Assembly (NCBI GenBank): GCA_037501455.1
Contig: CM074860.1
Location: forward strand, 35,164,501 to 35,228,500
Direction of reading: 5' to 3'
Length of the DNA: 64,000 nucleotides
Origin: Lantana camara
Lineage: Eukaryota > Streptophyta > Magnoliopsida > Lamiales > Verbenaceae
In this document: positions 11,336 to 23,902 of the stretch, in pieces
Numbering within the stretch: the first letter of the stretch is position 1
Layout of the letters: each line of letters begins with the position of its first letter
Notes under the pieces: model-generated
Seen by the model: the letters and a program-made list of their open reading frames with translations, nothing else
Databases searched by the model: none
What the model was told of the DNA's origin: nothing
Translations under genes and position numbers: made by a program

Positions 11336-12292
11336 TTACAACACCAAAACAAGTAGTAAGAGCAATAATTTAAATATGTCGTGAATGCACGTGCCATGAA
11401 TGCGAATACCTCTATCCTCACATTCTTGTTGGTGTCCAATTTGAAGCCTTTGATTTTGTTCCCATTGTTTGTGATTCCTTGATTGATCACACGCCGAAAC
11501 CATGTGATCCTTTGACCCGCATGCGTAACACTTCTTCAATCGATCCCAACACATGTTGTTGGCGTGATTAGTTCCTCCACAATGTGCACACGGTTGAGAC
11601 TCTTTCTTTGCTCTTGAAAAATTTCCAACCTTATGCTTCCTCTCATGGATCTTCTTTTTGACTTGGATACCGGAATGTTGAAATCTTTCTCCCACAAGCA
11701 GGTTCGAGCAAAATCCCAATTCACCTCTCGGTCCCACATTCTCTTCGTCCTTATCTCTTGTTAATCTTCGGTTCTCAACTCTCAAAGCTTTTGTTGTTGC
11801 TTTATCCCAGGTGCTCGTATTCTCCGCAATTAAAGCTTCCTTAATCTCATCCCGAAGGCCTTCCATAAAATACTGTGCCCTCATCTCATCATTGCCCATA
11901 ATGTGAGGCACGTATGTACCTAGCCTCTCGAATTCATTGATGTACTCCACAACCGTTCCTTCTCCTTGTTTGAGGGCGAGGAATTCTTCAAATCTTCGGT
12001 TTTGTAGAATAGCCGGTGTGTACCTTTTCCTAAACTCATGAACGAAGGCATCCCAAGTTAATCCTTCACTCGTAGCTTCAAATTGTGGGGCAATTCTTTT
12101 CCACCATTGTCTCGCTTGTCCTTGTAGAAGCAAAATAGCAAGGCGTGCCATATCTTGTGAATTGCATGGCCATACTTCAAAAATACTTTCAACCTCGGAT
12201 AACCATTCTTCGGCCCGAATATCATCACCTTCACGAAACTGGGGAGGATTGAATGTCCTAAAGTCTCGATACAAAGCTGCCATGGGATTCAT
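11336..12292 (-). CDS. gag: Gag of the gag-only element, left copy (318 aa open frame)
   Basis: Structural protein expected to form virus-like particles. Residues about 25-140 match the retrotransposon gag capsid domain (DIRAEEWLSEVESIF, LLQGQARQWWKRI, VEYINEFERL). Two CX2CX4HX4C zinc knuckles follow: CAHCGGTNHANNMC and CYACGSKDHMVSAC. The tail after them ends in a leucine-rich run with no protease motif. The ATG at 12292 was taken because a TAA at 12296-12298 separates it from an upstream in-frame ATG at 12376 that begins a proline/histidine-rich leader like that of other Tekay Gags. The same TAA is in the right copy, so the leader was already cut off before duplication, or the shorter start is the real one. 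Confidence 0.85.
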   Translation of the reverse strand: MNPMAALYRDFRTFNPPQFREGDDIRAEEWLSEVESIFEVWPCNSQDMARLAILLLQGQARQWWKRIAPQFEATSEGLTWDAFVHEFRKRYTPAILQNRRFEEFLALKQGEGTVVEYINEFERLGTYVPHIMGNDEMRAQYFMEGLRDEIKEALIAENTSTWDKATTKALRVENRRLTRDKDEENVGPRGELGFCSNLLVGERFQHSGIQVKKKIHERKHKVGNFSRAKKESQPCAHCGGTNHANNMCWDRLKKCYACGSKDHMVSACDQSRNHKQWEQNQRLQIGHQQECEDRGIRIHGTCIHDIFKLLLLLLVLVL

Positions 12293-12626
12293 AGATTACA
12301 TTTCGGCACGTGGCTGCTCTTGATTGTAGTGATGCGGAGGTGATGGTTGATTGAGACCTTGACGTCGTGGTGGCATCCTGAAATTTTCACAACTATAATA
12401 TAAATATATGCATGTCGGTTAGTATATGAATATATCACATAATCAAGTCAAGTAATAGCAATTAAGAAATGCAATGCATTGCACGTTGTAAAATCAATAA
12501 GTGTTAAGAAAATCGAATGTATAACTTGACAAATCAGATGCGAATGCACTCACTTAACCACATTGTCCTATGCCGTACGACCTAGGCAGACACAAAAAGA
12601 CACTGAACCCCGGTTTTGCAACCTGG

Positions 12627-12639
12627 GGCTCTGATACCA
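12627..12639 (-). other. Primer-binding site, left internal region
   Basis: Minus strand tggtatcagagcc, complementary to initiator tRNA-Met, eight bases from LTR copy 2. Confirms minus orientation. Confidence 0.93.
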
Positions 12640-12647
12640 CTTTAGGA

Positions 12648-15600
12648 TGTAGCACCCCTCACGTGAGGCACCACATCCCCCGCACTATGGCTCAACACGA
12701 GTAACGAAATGGAAAGTCCGCACCCATATCAAACCATAGCGAACGGGAGACAAATAAAACAACCTCCTAAGCTAGGCGGAACTTAGACCCTGCAAACATA
12801 ACCAACCAACAAAATAGAGTGCAGCGGAAAACTAAAATCCAAACAAATGCATTGGCCATGGGCCTACAGAAATTAAACACACGAACCACAAGCAGACTTG
12901 GGCTCCTCAGGCATCTTTTTAACTCATAACAAATCCCGGCAAGGGCAATTCAATAACCAATGCATAAAGATTCAAATTCATAACTTACAAAGTCGAATCA
13001 TACATAATTTAAATACATATGCGAATGCAGAGACTCTTCTAACTCAACTTGACCGACTCAAAGACTCAACACAACTCCGCCTAGCTTGAAACTTCAACGC
13101 CAAACCTGCACACTAAAAAGTTGGGGAGGGAGAGGGTCAGTCTACAACTCAACTGAGTGAGGGGATACCCACACACGCTATATATATATATATATAGGAG
13201 CAAAGCATATTCCAATAACATACAGGTCGTGAACTCAGGGATAGTTTTTGCACACCAAAGTTTTGCCCGTGATATATACATATAGGTATTCTTAACAAAA
13301 CCGAACGAATTGAAGCTTCAAAGACCCATATTATACCAAATCATACAGAATCAAGTTAAATCAAATCATAACGATTCATATCAATTCGTTTCAATTCTTA
13401 TCAATTCTTATCTTTCATATTCAAAATATCCATATTTTGTCATAGTTAAAAATCTATCCCCGTTTCACGAACTTTGACAAAGCAAACATGCAAAACTCGG
13501 CGGGTACGAGTAACAATGCCCATCCTGGGCTCCTCATATGAATCGTACAATCAAACATATCAATCAATCATGCATAACAATCATATACCTCCTTCTCCGG
13601 TGATGGAAGGGTTTCACGACCCAAACCATCCAATCAGACGAGGGGAGCGCGAACACTCAAACCCTCAGGTTCCCATCATCCAACCAAACCTCCTGGTGGG
13701 TTCCGGGTTAGTCCTATCAATCATGTGGAGAGTGAGCACAGGGTTAACCGGCGACCCCTATGGTCGTCCCGAATCCCCCTTTACCCACACCTCCTGGGCC
13801 CCATTCATTCATTCATTCAATCAATCATATCCTAACCCGCTACTAATTAGAAACATAACATACGTAAGATACATTCTTTACCTTGCCACAACCAGGCTTT
13901 GCATACCTCTCCGTGTTAAATCCTTAGCCTATTCCTTTGCTCGTAGCTCCCGGCTCATACGAGGTACACGGTTTGAAGCGTGGTTTAGCATTACCAATCA
14001 TAATGAATGCAATCAAATTAAATCAAGCATACGTAGGCTCGTACATTGCTCATCATACTTGGAAACATATTACCATTTACAAATTTCATATCTCGCACAT
14101 ATTTATGTATAATAAAGTTCATAGTTCACATACTTTGAAAACGGCCACATTCATAGGGTTTAACTATAACCTAACCTCACCTTACACCGACGAAGCCAAG
14201 AACCAAACACGTGATTCACCCCGGAATCAAAACGGACTGCGAATCACCACCCAGGGTGCACCTGAACAAACTAAAGACAAAACACAAGGTTTAGACTCAC
14301 AATGAACCACATAGACGCTCGGCTTATGCATTGACACTTAAAGAAATGCAAATACTTAGGCAAATCTTATTTTCAAACCAAATCCATGCAATTCAAGACA
14401 TTACATAACCGATCATAATCATTTATAATCATATGTCACGTTCATATGCACAATTAAGGCATAATACAAGGTAGAGATACGTAACAAAGTGCAAATATGT
14501 TTCATGCAAACAATTCACATTACTTGAGTAACATATAATGCATATGAGAACAAATACATAAGCATAAACATGATAAAACAAGTTAGGATCAAGTTTGGAG
14601 GTGGAAAGGTACGAGAAAAACGGAATAAGAACACGAAAAAGGGTTCCGAGTGAAAACGGGGAAAAACTGACAGATTTCCAAAACGGACAAGCTGAGGGAA
14701 AAAGATCATAACTTGAGTTTGAGAAATCGGAATTAAGTTTTGTTTCTTGGAAATGAAAATAGACATTCTTTCCAAAGATATGTAGCACGGATCATGGTTC
14801 AAAGTGAGGTGAAAATGGCGTAGGCTCGAAGTTGGGCGAAAGCGGATTATCGGTAAAGAAGCGACACCAAAAAGAATTGATAATATCTCACAAACGGGAA
14901 AAGATAAAGAGGTTATTATAATTTGAATTTGTTCTACACTTCAAGAGGTTTCCAACGGTTCGAAAATCAGCCAAAACTGAGCATGTATGAGTTGGTAGCG
15001 GCCGTGACAAAATTGCACTGAAAACCAGTCGCGGCCGCGAAGCCACAACTCGAGAATCCCTTAAAAACTGGTCGCGGCCACGACCATTTTTACACATAAA
15101 TTGGTCGCGGGCGCGACCAAGCTCGCAGCAGCAAAACCATGGCGTCGGGAACAGTAATAAAAGCGCCAAAACACCCCCAAACAACCACGAAACACCCCGA
15201 AACTCATACCACAAAGCATACATAACACGTAGATCAGATAAATACAAGTTAGGCCTCCCGAAACAAGCCCGAGCATACCAAATCCCGAACCCGGCATTAT
15301 TCATCATCACCCCCAAATAGGCATCTAGACAAGGAATCAAGGCACGAAACAAACGTAGAAATGAAGCACATAACGAGAGGAATACATTGATTACCTTGCT
15401 TCTTCGATTGGGTGGTCGGACGGGGCACGAGCTTGAGCCAAAGCTTTAAAGGCCAAATGGGGCTTCTTCCTTCTCTTCTCTCCTCCCCTCTTGTTACGTG
15501 AAAATGAAGAGGGAGGAAGACTTGGCTCCTTTTTGGGGCTGAGTTAAACGGGTCGGATTAAACGGGTAGGGTCAAACAGTATCCGGTCCATTCGGATCGG

Positions 15601-15942
15601 ATTTTAAAACGGTAGGGCTATCAAACGGCTTTAGAAAAATAAAAGGTTAATTCCAATAAATCCGAATCGTCGAAACGAATTTAATGGTAGGATCGAAATT
15701 CGAATTCGAATTCCCGAGCTCAAATAGCCATGAAGGCCAAAACACCCTAATTAAAATTAGGTCCCCTAATTGGCAAATATTGGGCGATTGATCCCAAGAA
15801 TAATTTAATTAAATTCTAAAGCACACGTAATAAAATTAAATTCACATTGACACAAGCATACGAATAACATAATTCACATAAATTACGGAATTAAACTCGC
15901 TCGTGACGCCGTACCTGGAAAGCTGAAAAGCGGGGCATCACA
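12648..15942 (-). repeat. Gag-only element LTR copy 2 (3,295 bp, middle)
   Basis: Same length as copy 1 and nearly identical to it over the whole length, including its right end. It serves simultaneously as 5' LTR of the left internal region and 3' LTR of the right one. Introns at 14262-15394 and 13106-14180, palindromes at 14993-15120, hairpin at 13602-13630. Confidence 0.95.
14993..15120 (-). repeat. Palindrome array, gag-only LTR copy 2
   Basis: Same four palindromes and spacing as in copy 1. Confidence 0.92.
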
Positions 15943-17450
15943 ATCTCCCCCCCTTAAGAGAACCTGGTCCCCAGGTTCATCTGCTCGAGTTTCAAGCTCG
16001 AACAACTTTCTGTATTCACCCAAGTTCGGGGTTCATAATATCCCGATGAGGGTTAGTCGAGAAAGGTCTTCAAGCACAAGGGGTCTGAATCTTCAAATCG
16101 ATCCGGTCATGAATTGCTCGCTCGACTCGCGCGATAAAGAGGGTCTCAGGTAGATTCAGCTCTCACCGTTTGAGTTCAATTGAGTCAACTCTAAGGCTCG
16201 ATATTCCACGATTGGCGCAGTTATCGAACTCACGCCTCTCTACAACCAAGCTCTAACGGAATCTACTTCATCCACGATCTAAAGTCCGAAGTGTTAAACA
16301 TCCGGACCCTCTTGACACCACTGAAATCTTCAAAAGAAGGTTGTTGACCTCGTTGTAAGTCTCGACCCTCATCTTACCGGGAAAACAACAACTCTCGAAC
16401 TCTCAAAACCACTCACCAAGAACAACAAGAAGGTAATAAAATGATTACAAAACAACCTCAAATATGCATGATGCACGTGACATGCATGTTTGATGTACCG
16501 TTTACCGATGTATTGGGAAGCTTGTTCTTAAAGAAATTGGATTGTTGCTAAGGTTCCTTGTCTACATTTATGCCCCAAGATTTGTAGTTCACTTCCCGCT
16601 TCATTTATCATCCCGGACCTCATCCTATGTTTATTGGGTTAGCTTTTGATAATTCCTCGAATCCCATTTTCTATTCTTAAGTGTTCTCTTGGTCTAATTC
16701 TTGCTTTTCCCAAAGTTGAATTCCTCGGACTTCAGTTATTTCGTAAGATCCTTCACTAAATCTATGAACCCCGGTGAAGCATTGACATTATCATAGCTCA
16801 AAGTTCCTTGCCCGTATGTGTATATTTGTAGAAATCCCAAAATTAACCTCGCTCTAGTAATCATTCTTGTCCCACGAAGTTTCTTTTGGAGTGTGAAATT
16901 ATGTTTCCCCACGGTAATTCTCTTTTCTTTTTGAATATGAGACCAATCTTCATGATCATCACCTTTCCTCTTTGAATTCCTAGAATTCTTGGAATACCCG
17001 AATAGCCTTCAAATGTTTCCTTAAATTCCACTTCTCCAAGGTTATGGTTAAATGGAGGTCGCCATCATGTTCCTAAATTTTGGGTTGATCTGCATTATTT
17101 CCATGTTCCGAGTAGAGCTTTTATTTTAATCCTAGTTGAACTTGGTAGGGTTGCACCGCTTGAGAAATTCCTAATAAATCACCTTCTTAACCCAGTAGTG
17201 TAACTTCTCTCCAATCCTAGCCATCCTTCCAAGTGTATTTCAATTTCCTAACCATCACCATTACATGAAAATTCCCGAACCATCCCCTTTATCTTCAACC
17301 TATTCTTCTTAGCTCTCGTTGGACTCACTTTGTGACATGAAGGGAGTACCATGCTAAAATTTAAACACCAAATATGCATGCAAGGTTTAAGTGCAAATGG
17401 AATGCAATACATATTTGTCACCTTGACACATAAGATGCCACAAGGAACAT
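15943..17450 (-). other. Non-gag part of right internal region, no recognisable coding
   Basis: Counterpart of 9827-11335. It begins with the polypurine tract (15943-15957) in element orientation. Differs by a handful of bases and a one-base length change. No pol motifs seen. Confidence 0.6.
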
Positions 17451-18407
17451 TTACAACACCAAAACAAGTAGTAAGAGCAATAATTTAAATATGTCGTGAA
17501 TGCACGTGCCATGAATGCGAATACCTCTATCCTCACATTCTTGTTGGTGTCCAATTTGAAGCCTTTGATTTTGTTCCCATTGTTTGTGATTCCTTGATTG
17601 ATCACACGCCGAAACCATGTGATCCTTTGACCCGCATGCGTAACACTTCTTCAATCGATCCCAACACATGTTGTTGGCGTGATTAGTTCCTCCACAATGT
17701 GCACACGGTTGAGACTCTTTCTTTGCTCTTGAAAAATTTCCAACCTTATGCTTCCTCTCACGGATCTTCTTTTTGACTTGGATACCGAAATGTTGAAATC
17801 TTTCTCCCACAAGCAGGTTCGAGCAAAATCCCAATTCACCTCTCGGTCCCACATTCTCTTCGTCCTTATCTCTTGTTAATCTTCGGTTCTCAACTCTCAA
17901 AGCTTTTGTTGTTGCTTTATCCCAGGTGCTCGTATTCTCCGCAATTAAAGCTTCCTTAATCTCATCCCGAAGGCCTTCCATAAAATACTGTGCCCTCATC
18001 TCATCATTGCCCATAATGTGAGGCACGTATGTACCTAGCCTCTCGAATTCATTGATGTACTCCACAACCGTTCCTTCTCCTTGTTTGAGGGCGAGGAATT
18101 CTTCAAATCTTCGGTTTTGTAGAATAGCCGGTGTGTACCTTTTCCTAAACTCATGAACGAAGGCATCCCAAGTTAATCCTTCACTCGTAGCTTCAAATTG
18201 TGGGGCAATTCTTTTCCACCATTGTCTCGCTTGTCCTTGTAGAAGCAAAATAGCAAGGCGTGCCATATCTTGTGAATTGCATGGCCATACTTCAAAAATA
18301 CTTTCAACCTCGGATAACCATTCTTCGGCCCGAATATCATCACCTTCACGAAACTGGGGAGGATTGAATGTCCTAAAGTCTCGATACAAAGCCGCCATGG
18401 GATTCAT
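17451..18407 (-). CDS. gag: Gag of the gag-only element, right copy (318 aa open frame)
   Basis: Same length as the left copy, differing by only a few residues near the linker before the zinc knuckles. Capsid domain and both CX2CX4HX4C knuckles are intact. The upstream ATG and the separating TAA are also shared. Preservation of this open frame in two copies, while no pol exists, fits an element that supplies only Gag and uses polymerase and integrase from an autonomous relative. That last point is inference. Confidence 0.85.
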   Translation of the reverse strand: MNPMAALYRDFRTFNPPQFREGDDIRAEEWLSEVESIFEVWPCNSQDMARLAILLLQGQARQWWKRIAPQFEATSEGLTWDAFVHEFRKRYTPAILQNRRFEEFLALKQGEGTVVEYINEFERLGTYVPHIMGNDEMRAQYFMEGLRDEIKEALIAENTSTWDKATTKALRVENRRLTRDKDEENVGPRGELGFCSNLLVGERFQHFGIQVKKKIRERKHKVGNFSRAKKESQPCAHCGGTNHANNMCWDRLKKCYACGSKDHMVSACDQSRNHKQWEQNQRLQIGHQQECEDRGIRIHGTCIHDIFKLLLLLLVLVL

Positions 18408-18741
18408 AGATTACATTTCGGCACGTGGCTGCTCTTGATTGTAGTGATGCGGAGGTGATGGTTGATTGAGACCTTGACGTCGTGGTGGCATCCTGAAATT
18501 TTCACAACTATAATATAAATATATGCATGTCGGTTAGTATATGAATATATCACATAATCAAGTCAAGTAATAGCAATTAAGAAATGCAATGCATTGCACG
18601 TTGTAAAATCAATAAGTGTTAAGAAAATCGAATGTATAACTTGACAAATCAGATGCGAATGCACTCACTTAACCACATTGTCCTATGTCGTACGACCTAG
18701 GCAGACACAAAAAGACACTGAACCCCGGTTTTGCAACCTGG

Positions 18742-18754
18742 GGCTCTGATACCA
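18742..18754 (-). other. Primer-binding site, right internal region
   Basis: Minus strand tggtatcagagcc, eight bases from LTR copy 3. Confidence 0.93.
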
Positions 18755-18762
18755 CTTTAGGA

Positions 18763-21700
18763 TGTAGCACCCCTCACGTGAGGCACCACATCCCCCGCAC
18801 TATGGCTCAACACGAGTAACGAAATGGAAAGTCCGCACCCATATCAAACCATAGCGAACGGGAGACAAATAAAACAACCTCCTAAGCTAGGCGGAACTTA
18901 GACCCTGCAAACATAACCAACCAACAAAATAGAGTGCAGCGGAAAACTAAAATCCAAACAAATGCATTGGCCATGGGCCTACAGAAATTAAACACACGAA
19001 CCACAAGCAGACTTGGGCTCCTCAGGCATCTTTTTAACTCATAACAAATCCCGGCAAGGGCAATTCAATAACCAATGCATAAAGATTCAAATTCATAACT
19101 TACAAAGTCGAATCATACATAATTTAAATACATATGCGAATGCAGAGACTCTTCTAACTCAACTTGACCGACTCAAAGACTCAACACAACTCCGCCTAGC
19201 TTGAAACTTCAACGCCAAACCTGCACACTAAAAAGTTGGGGAGGGAGAGGGTCAGTCTACAACTCGACTGAGTGAGGGGATACCCACACACGCTATATAT
19301 ATATATATAGGAGCAAAGCATATTCCAATCACATACAGGTCGTGAACTCAGGGATAGTTTTTGCACACCAAAGTTTTGCCCGTGATATATACATATAGGT
19401 ATTCTTAACAAAACCGAACGAATTGAAGCTTCAAAGACCCATATTATACCAAATCATACCGAATCAAGTTAAATCAAATCATAACGATTCATATCAATTC
19501 TTATCAATTCTTATCTTTCATATTCAAAATATCCATATTTTGTCATAGTTAAAAATCTATCCCCGTTTCACGAACTTTGACAAAGCAAACATGCAAAACT
19601 CGGCGGGTACGAGTAACAATTCCCATCCTGGGCTCCTCATCTGAATCGTACAATCAAACATATCAATCAATCATGCATAACAATCATATACCTCCTTCTC
19701 CGGTGATGGAAGGGTTGCGCGACCCAAACCATCCAATCAGACGAGGGGAGCGCGAACACTCAAACCCTCAGGTTCCCATCATCCAACCAAACCTCCTGGT
19801 GGGTTCCGGGTTAGTCCTATCAATCATGTGGAGAGTGAGCGCAGGGTTAACCGGCGACCCCTATGGTCGTCCCGAATCCCCCTTACCCACACCTCCTGGG
19901 CCCCATTCATCCATTCATTCAATCAATCATATCCTAACCCGCTACTAATTAGAAACATAACATACGTAAGATACATTCTTTACCTTACCACAACCACGCT
20001 TTGTATACCTCTCCGTGTTAAATCCTTAGCCTATTCCTTTGCTCGTAGCTCCCGGCTCATACGAGGTACACGGTTTGAAGCGTGGTTTAGCATTACCAAT
20101 CATAATGAATCCAATCAAATTAAATCAAGCATACGTAGGCTCGTACATTGCTCATCATACTTGGAAACATATTACCATTTACAAATTTCATATCTCGCAC
20201 ATATTTATGTATAATAAAGGTCATAGTTCACATACTTTGAAAACGGCCACATTCATAGGGTTTAACTATAACCTAACCTCACCTTACACCGACGAAGCCA
20301 AGAACCAAACACGTGATTCACCCCGGAATCAAAACGGACTGCGAAACACCACCCCGGGTGCACCTGAACAAACTAAAGACAAAACACCAGGTTTAGACTC
20401 ACAATGAACCATATAGACGCTCGGCTTATGCATTGACACTTAAAGAAATGCAAATACTTAGGCAAATCTTATTTTCAAACCAAATCCATGCAATTCAAGA
20501 CATTACATAACCCATCATAATCATTTATAATCATATGTCACGTTCATATGCACAATTAAGGCATAATACAAGGTAGAGTACGTAACAAAGTGCAAATATG
20601 TTTCATGCAAACAATTCACATTACTTGAGTAACATATAATGCATATGAGAACAAATACATAAGCATAAACATGATAAAACAAGTTAGGATCAAGTTTGGA
20701 GGTGGAAAGGTACGAGAAAAACGGAATAAGAACACGAAAAAGGGTTCCGAGTGAAAACGGGGAAAAACTGACAGATTTCCAAAACGGACAAGCTGAGGGA
20801 AAAAGATCATAACTTGAGTTTAAGAAATGGGAATTAAGTTTTGTTTCCTGGAAATGAAAATAGACACACAGTTCTTTCCAAAGATATGTGGCACAGATCA
20901 TGGTTCAAAGTGAGGTGAAAATGGCATAGGCTCGAAGTTGGGCGAAAGCGGATTGTCGGTAATGTGGCGACACCAAAAAGAATTGATAATATCTCACAAA
21001 CGGAAAAAGATAATGAGGTTATTCCAATTGGAATTTGTTCTACACTTCAAGAGGTTTCCAACGGTTCAAATATCAGCCAAAACTGAGCACGTATGACTTG
21101 GTAGCGGCCGCGACAAAATTGCACTGAAAACCAGTCGCGGCCCCGAAGCCACAACTCGAGAATCCCTTAAAAACTGGTCGCGGCCGCGACCATTTTTACA
21201 CATAAATTGGTCGCGTGCGCGACCAAGCTAGCAGCAGCAAAACCATGGCGTCGGGAACAGTAACAAAAGCGCCAAAACACCCCCAAACAACCACGAAACA
21301 CCCCGAAACTCATACCACAAAGCATACATAACACGTAGATCAGATAAATACAAGTTAGGCCTCCCGAAACAAGCCCGAGCATACCAAATCCCGAACCCGG
21401 CATTATTCATCATCACCCCCAAATAGGCATCTAGACAAGGAATCAAGGCACGAAACAAACATAGAAATGAAGCACATAACGAGAGGAATACATTGATTAC
21501 CTTCCTTTTTCGATTGGGTGGTCGGACGGGGCACGAGCTTGAGCCAAAGCTTTAAAGGCCAAATGGGGCTTCTTCCTTCTCTTCTCTCCTCCCCTCTTGT
21601 TACGTGAAAATGAAGAGGGAGGAAGACTTGGCTCCTTTTTGGGGCTAAGTTAAACGGGTCGGATTAAATGGGTAGGGTCAAACGGTATTCGGTCCATTCG

Positions 21701-22048
21701 GATCGGATTTTAAAACGGTAGGGCTATCAAACGGCTTTAGAAAAATAAAAGGTTAATTCCAATAAATCCGAATCGTCGAAACGAATTTAATGGTAGGATC
21801 AAAATTCGAATTCGAATTCCCGAGCTCAAATAGCCTCGAAGGCCAAAACACCCTAATTAAAATTAGGTCCCCTAATTGGCAAATATTGGGCGATTGATCC
21901 CAAGAACAATTTAATTAAATTCTAAAGCACACGTAATAAAATTAAATTCACATTGACACAAGCATACGAATCACATAATTCACATAAATTACGAAATTAA
22001 ACTCACTCGTGACGCCGTACCTGGAAAGCTGAAAAGCGGGGCGCCACA
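18763..22048 (-). repeat. Gag-only element LTR copy 3 (3,286 bp)
   Basis: The outer 5' LTR in element orientation. It differs from copies 1 and 2 at many scattered sites and lacks a 10-bp repeat near 19500. It starts TGTGGCGCCCC on the minus strand, where copies 1 and 2 have TGTGATGCCCC. Introns at 20364-21500 and 19221-20282, hairpin at 19705-19733. Confidence 0.95.
21098..21226 (-). repeat. Palindrome array, gag-only LTR copy 3
   Basis: Four palindromes as in the other copies, with several substitutions. Some arms improved (tcgcggccgcga is perfect here), others eroded. Confidence 0.9.
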
Positions 22049-22053
22049 GTATG
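22049..22053 (+). other. Target-site duplication gtatg (right copy)
   Basis: Matches 6527-6531. Element 1 integrase coding resumes immediately after it. Confidence 0.95.
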
Positions 22054-22706
22054 AGCTACTTTATGGTCCGATATGTCGTTCTCCGTTGTTCTTTGACCTG
22101 GAAGAGTGGAAATGGACTAAGCAGGAAGGTGTTAAGAAGGGTGAGAAATTGGAAAAACCTTCTAAGGCCGTTGAAGCTAAGGTTGAGAACGTCCAATTAA
22201 TTCAACAAAGGATGAAATCAGCTCAGGACAGACTGAAGAGCTACGCCGATCGTCATAGAAGGGATCTCGAGTTTGAGGTTGGAGATCGGGTATTCTTGAA
22301 GGCGTCCCCATGTAAAGGAATTGCTCGGATTGGAAAAGGAGGTAAGCTTAATCCTCGTTACATAGGTCCTTTTGAGATTTTGGAAAGAGTTGGAGAAGTT
22401 GCTTACAGATTGGACCTACCACCGAGTCTCACGGGGATTCATAATGTATTTCACGTTTCTCAGTTAAGAAAATACTACCCCGATGAAACCGAGATCATTC
22501 CCGTTGAAGAAGTAGAATTGGAACCGAATCTAACGTTTGTTCAGAAATCGGTTAAGATTTTGGATAAGAAGTTTCAAGAATTAAGAAACCGGAATATTCC
22601 CCTGGTTAAGGTTCTTTGGAGAAGTGACAAAACCAAAGAAGCCACGTGGGAAACCGAAGACAAGATGAGACAATTCCACCCAGAGTTGTTCCCTTCCGAT
22701 CAGTGA
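22054..22706 (+). pseudogene. Element 1 integrase C-terminus with chromodomain-like tail
   Basis: Continues the integrase interrupted at 6531 ([20 protein letters not shown]). It then shows the GPY/F-type module [31 protein letters not shown] and [16 protein letters not shown], then the short C-terminal segment [17 protein letters not shown], which corresponds to the reduced chromodomain of Tekay chromoviruses. Chromodomains of this group are thought to bias integration to heterochromatin. The open frame ends at the TGA at 22704-22706, 34 bases before the LTR. No internal stop is present in this segment. Confidence 0.92.
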
Positions 22707-22727
22707 ATCTGGGGACCAGATTCTTTT

Positions 22728-22740
22728 AAGGAGGGAGGAT
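22728..22740 (+). other. Polypurine tract, element 1
   Basis: aaggagggaggat immediately precedes the 3' LTR. It primes plus-strand DNA synthesis. Confidence 0.9.
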
Positions 22741-23679
22741 TGTAACGCCCCAGCTTTCGGCATTTCAGGTATGAACGACACGTGTGGGTCTGAGAGTTAT
22801 AATTTAATTATTATTTGATCATTTCTTTAATTTTCCATGTCATGACATAATTTTTTCAAAATTATATTCTAAGTGTTTTATTGAAATTCATGCTAAATTG
22901 ATACTTATTGCATACTTGAACGTGATTGTAACGTAAATTATTTTCCCTAACATGATTTAATTTATTTTATGTCCTTAATTGATCATTTCGTGAATTTTGG
23001 GACTTAATTGCATTGGACTTCATTGATCATTTATCATGGGATTGAACCTAATTGCATAACTTATTAAATAGAAGGACTCAATAGCAATTTGGCCATTTCT
23101 TCCCCTTCATAGCAACATATCACGTACCATGCCTTCTCATTTCATACAAAACATTTCATACACATTTGCTCTTGCTTCCTTTTCAACCGAGACAAAACCC
23201 TCTTCAAGGAGTAGGGAGATTTCCATCATTCAAGCTATAATTTGTTAGATTTGTGATCGTTGAAGCATCATCAACATCATATCTTCATCTCATCTTCCAT
23301 TTCTTTCATTTGAGGTACTTTTGGAGAATTGATGATTTTCTTGAATATATGGTATAGATAGGGCTTTGTTATATGTTGGTTAACTTATGTATTTGTTATT
23401 GGAAATATGTGTATGAACCTTAAGCTTAAGGTTGATGCATATATCTTGTGATTTGTGGACTTGAAGCATGAATGATTATATGGGTTTCAAATGATGAATT
23501 CTTGATGATCTAATGTGGAATTAAGTGTTTATATAAGTTGTTATTGATCTATATGTATGCTAATATGTATATTGCATGAAATATATGCATTTGAAAGTGT
23601 TTATGGATCATTTAGGCTTGTTGGTTGTTGGTATGTTGCTTCCCCTGCAGCTGTTCTGCATTTTTTGCAACTGCATAAT

Positions 23680-23902
23680 GGGAACGGCCCTTCCCGTCCC
23701 AGTTCATTCTGGGAACGGCCGTTCCCACCCCATGCCAGCTGTCCCGCGAGACTGGGAACGACCCTTCCCAGTTTTGGCCTGTGGCCGGAACGGCCGTTCC
23801 CAGCCCCAAAATTTTCCCAAATCTTACAGACGCGCGGGATTGGTTCGGGGAGCTGGGAACGGCCCTTCCCAGCCCCAGTTCAAAACTGGAACGGCCGTTC
23901 CC
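23680..23902 (+). repeat. Palindrome array, element 1 3' LTR
   Basis: Same six palindromes as 855-1077. The fourth is closer to perfect here (cggaacggccgttccc) than in the 5' LTR. Confidence 0.93.

Larger units (their letters stand above)
6532..22048 (-). mobile_element. Gag-only LTR retrotransposon array: three LTRs, two internal regions
   Basis: Three LTR copies (6532-9826, 12648-15942, 18763-22048) alternate with two internal regions (9827-12647, 15943-18762). The repeat period is 6,116 then 6,115 bp. Primer-binding sites, polypurine tracts and gag all read on the minus strand. Each internal region is only 2.8 kb, with gag but no recognisable protease, RT, RNase H or integrase. This matches the published class of terminal-repeat elements carrying only GAG (TR-GAG). 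A single gtatg duplication flanks the array. A plausible origin is unequal exchange between LTRs of sister copies; integration of a multimeric DNA is an alternative. Confidence 0.93.
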
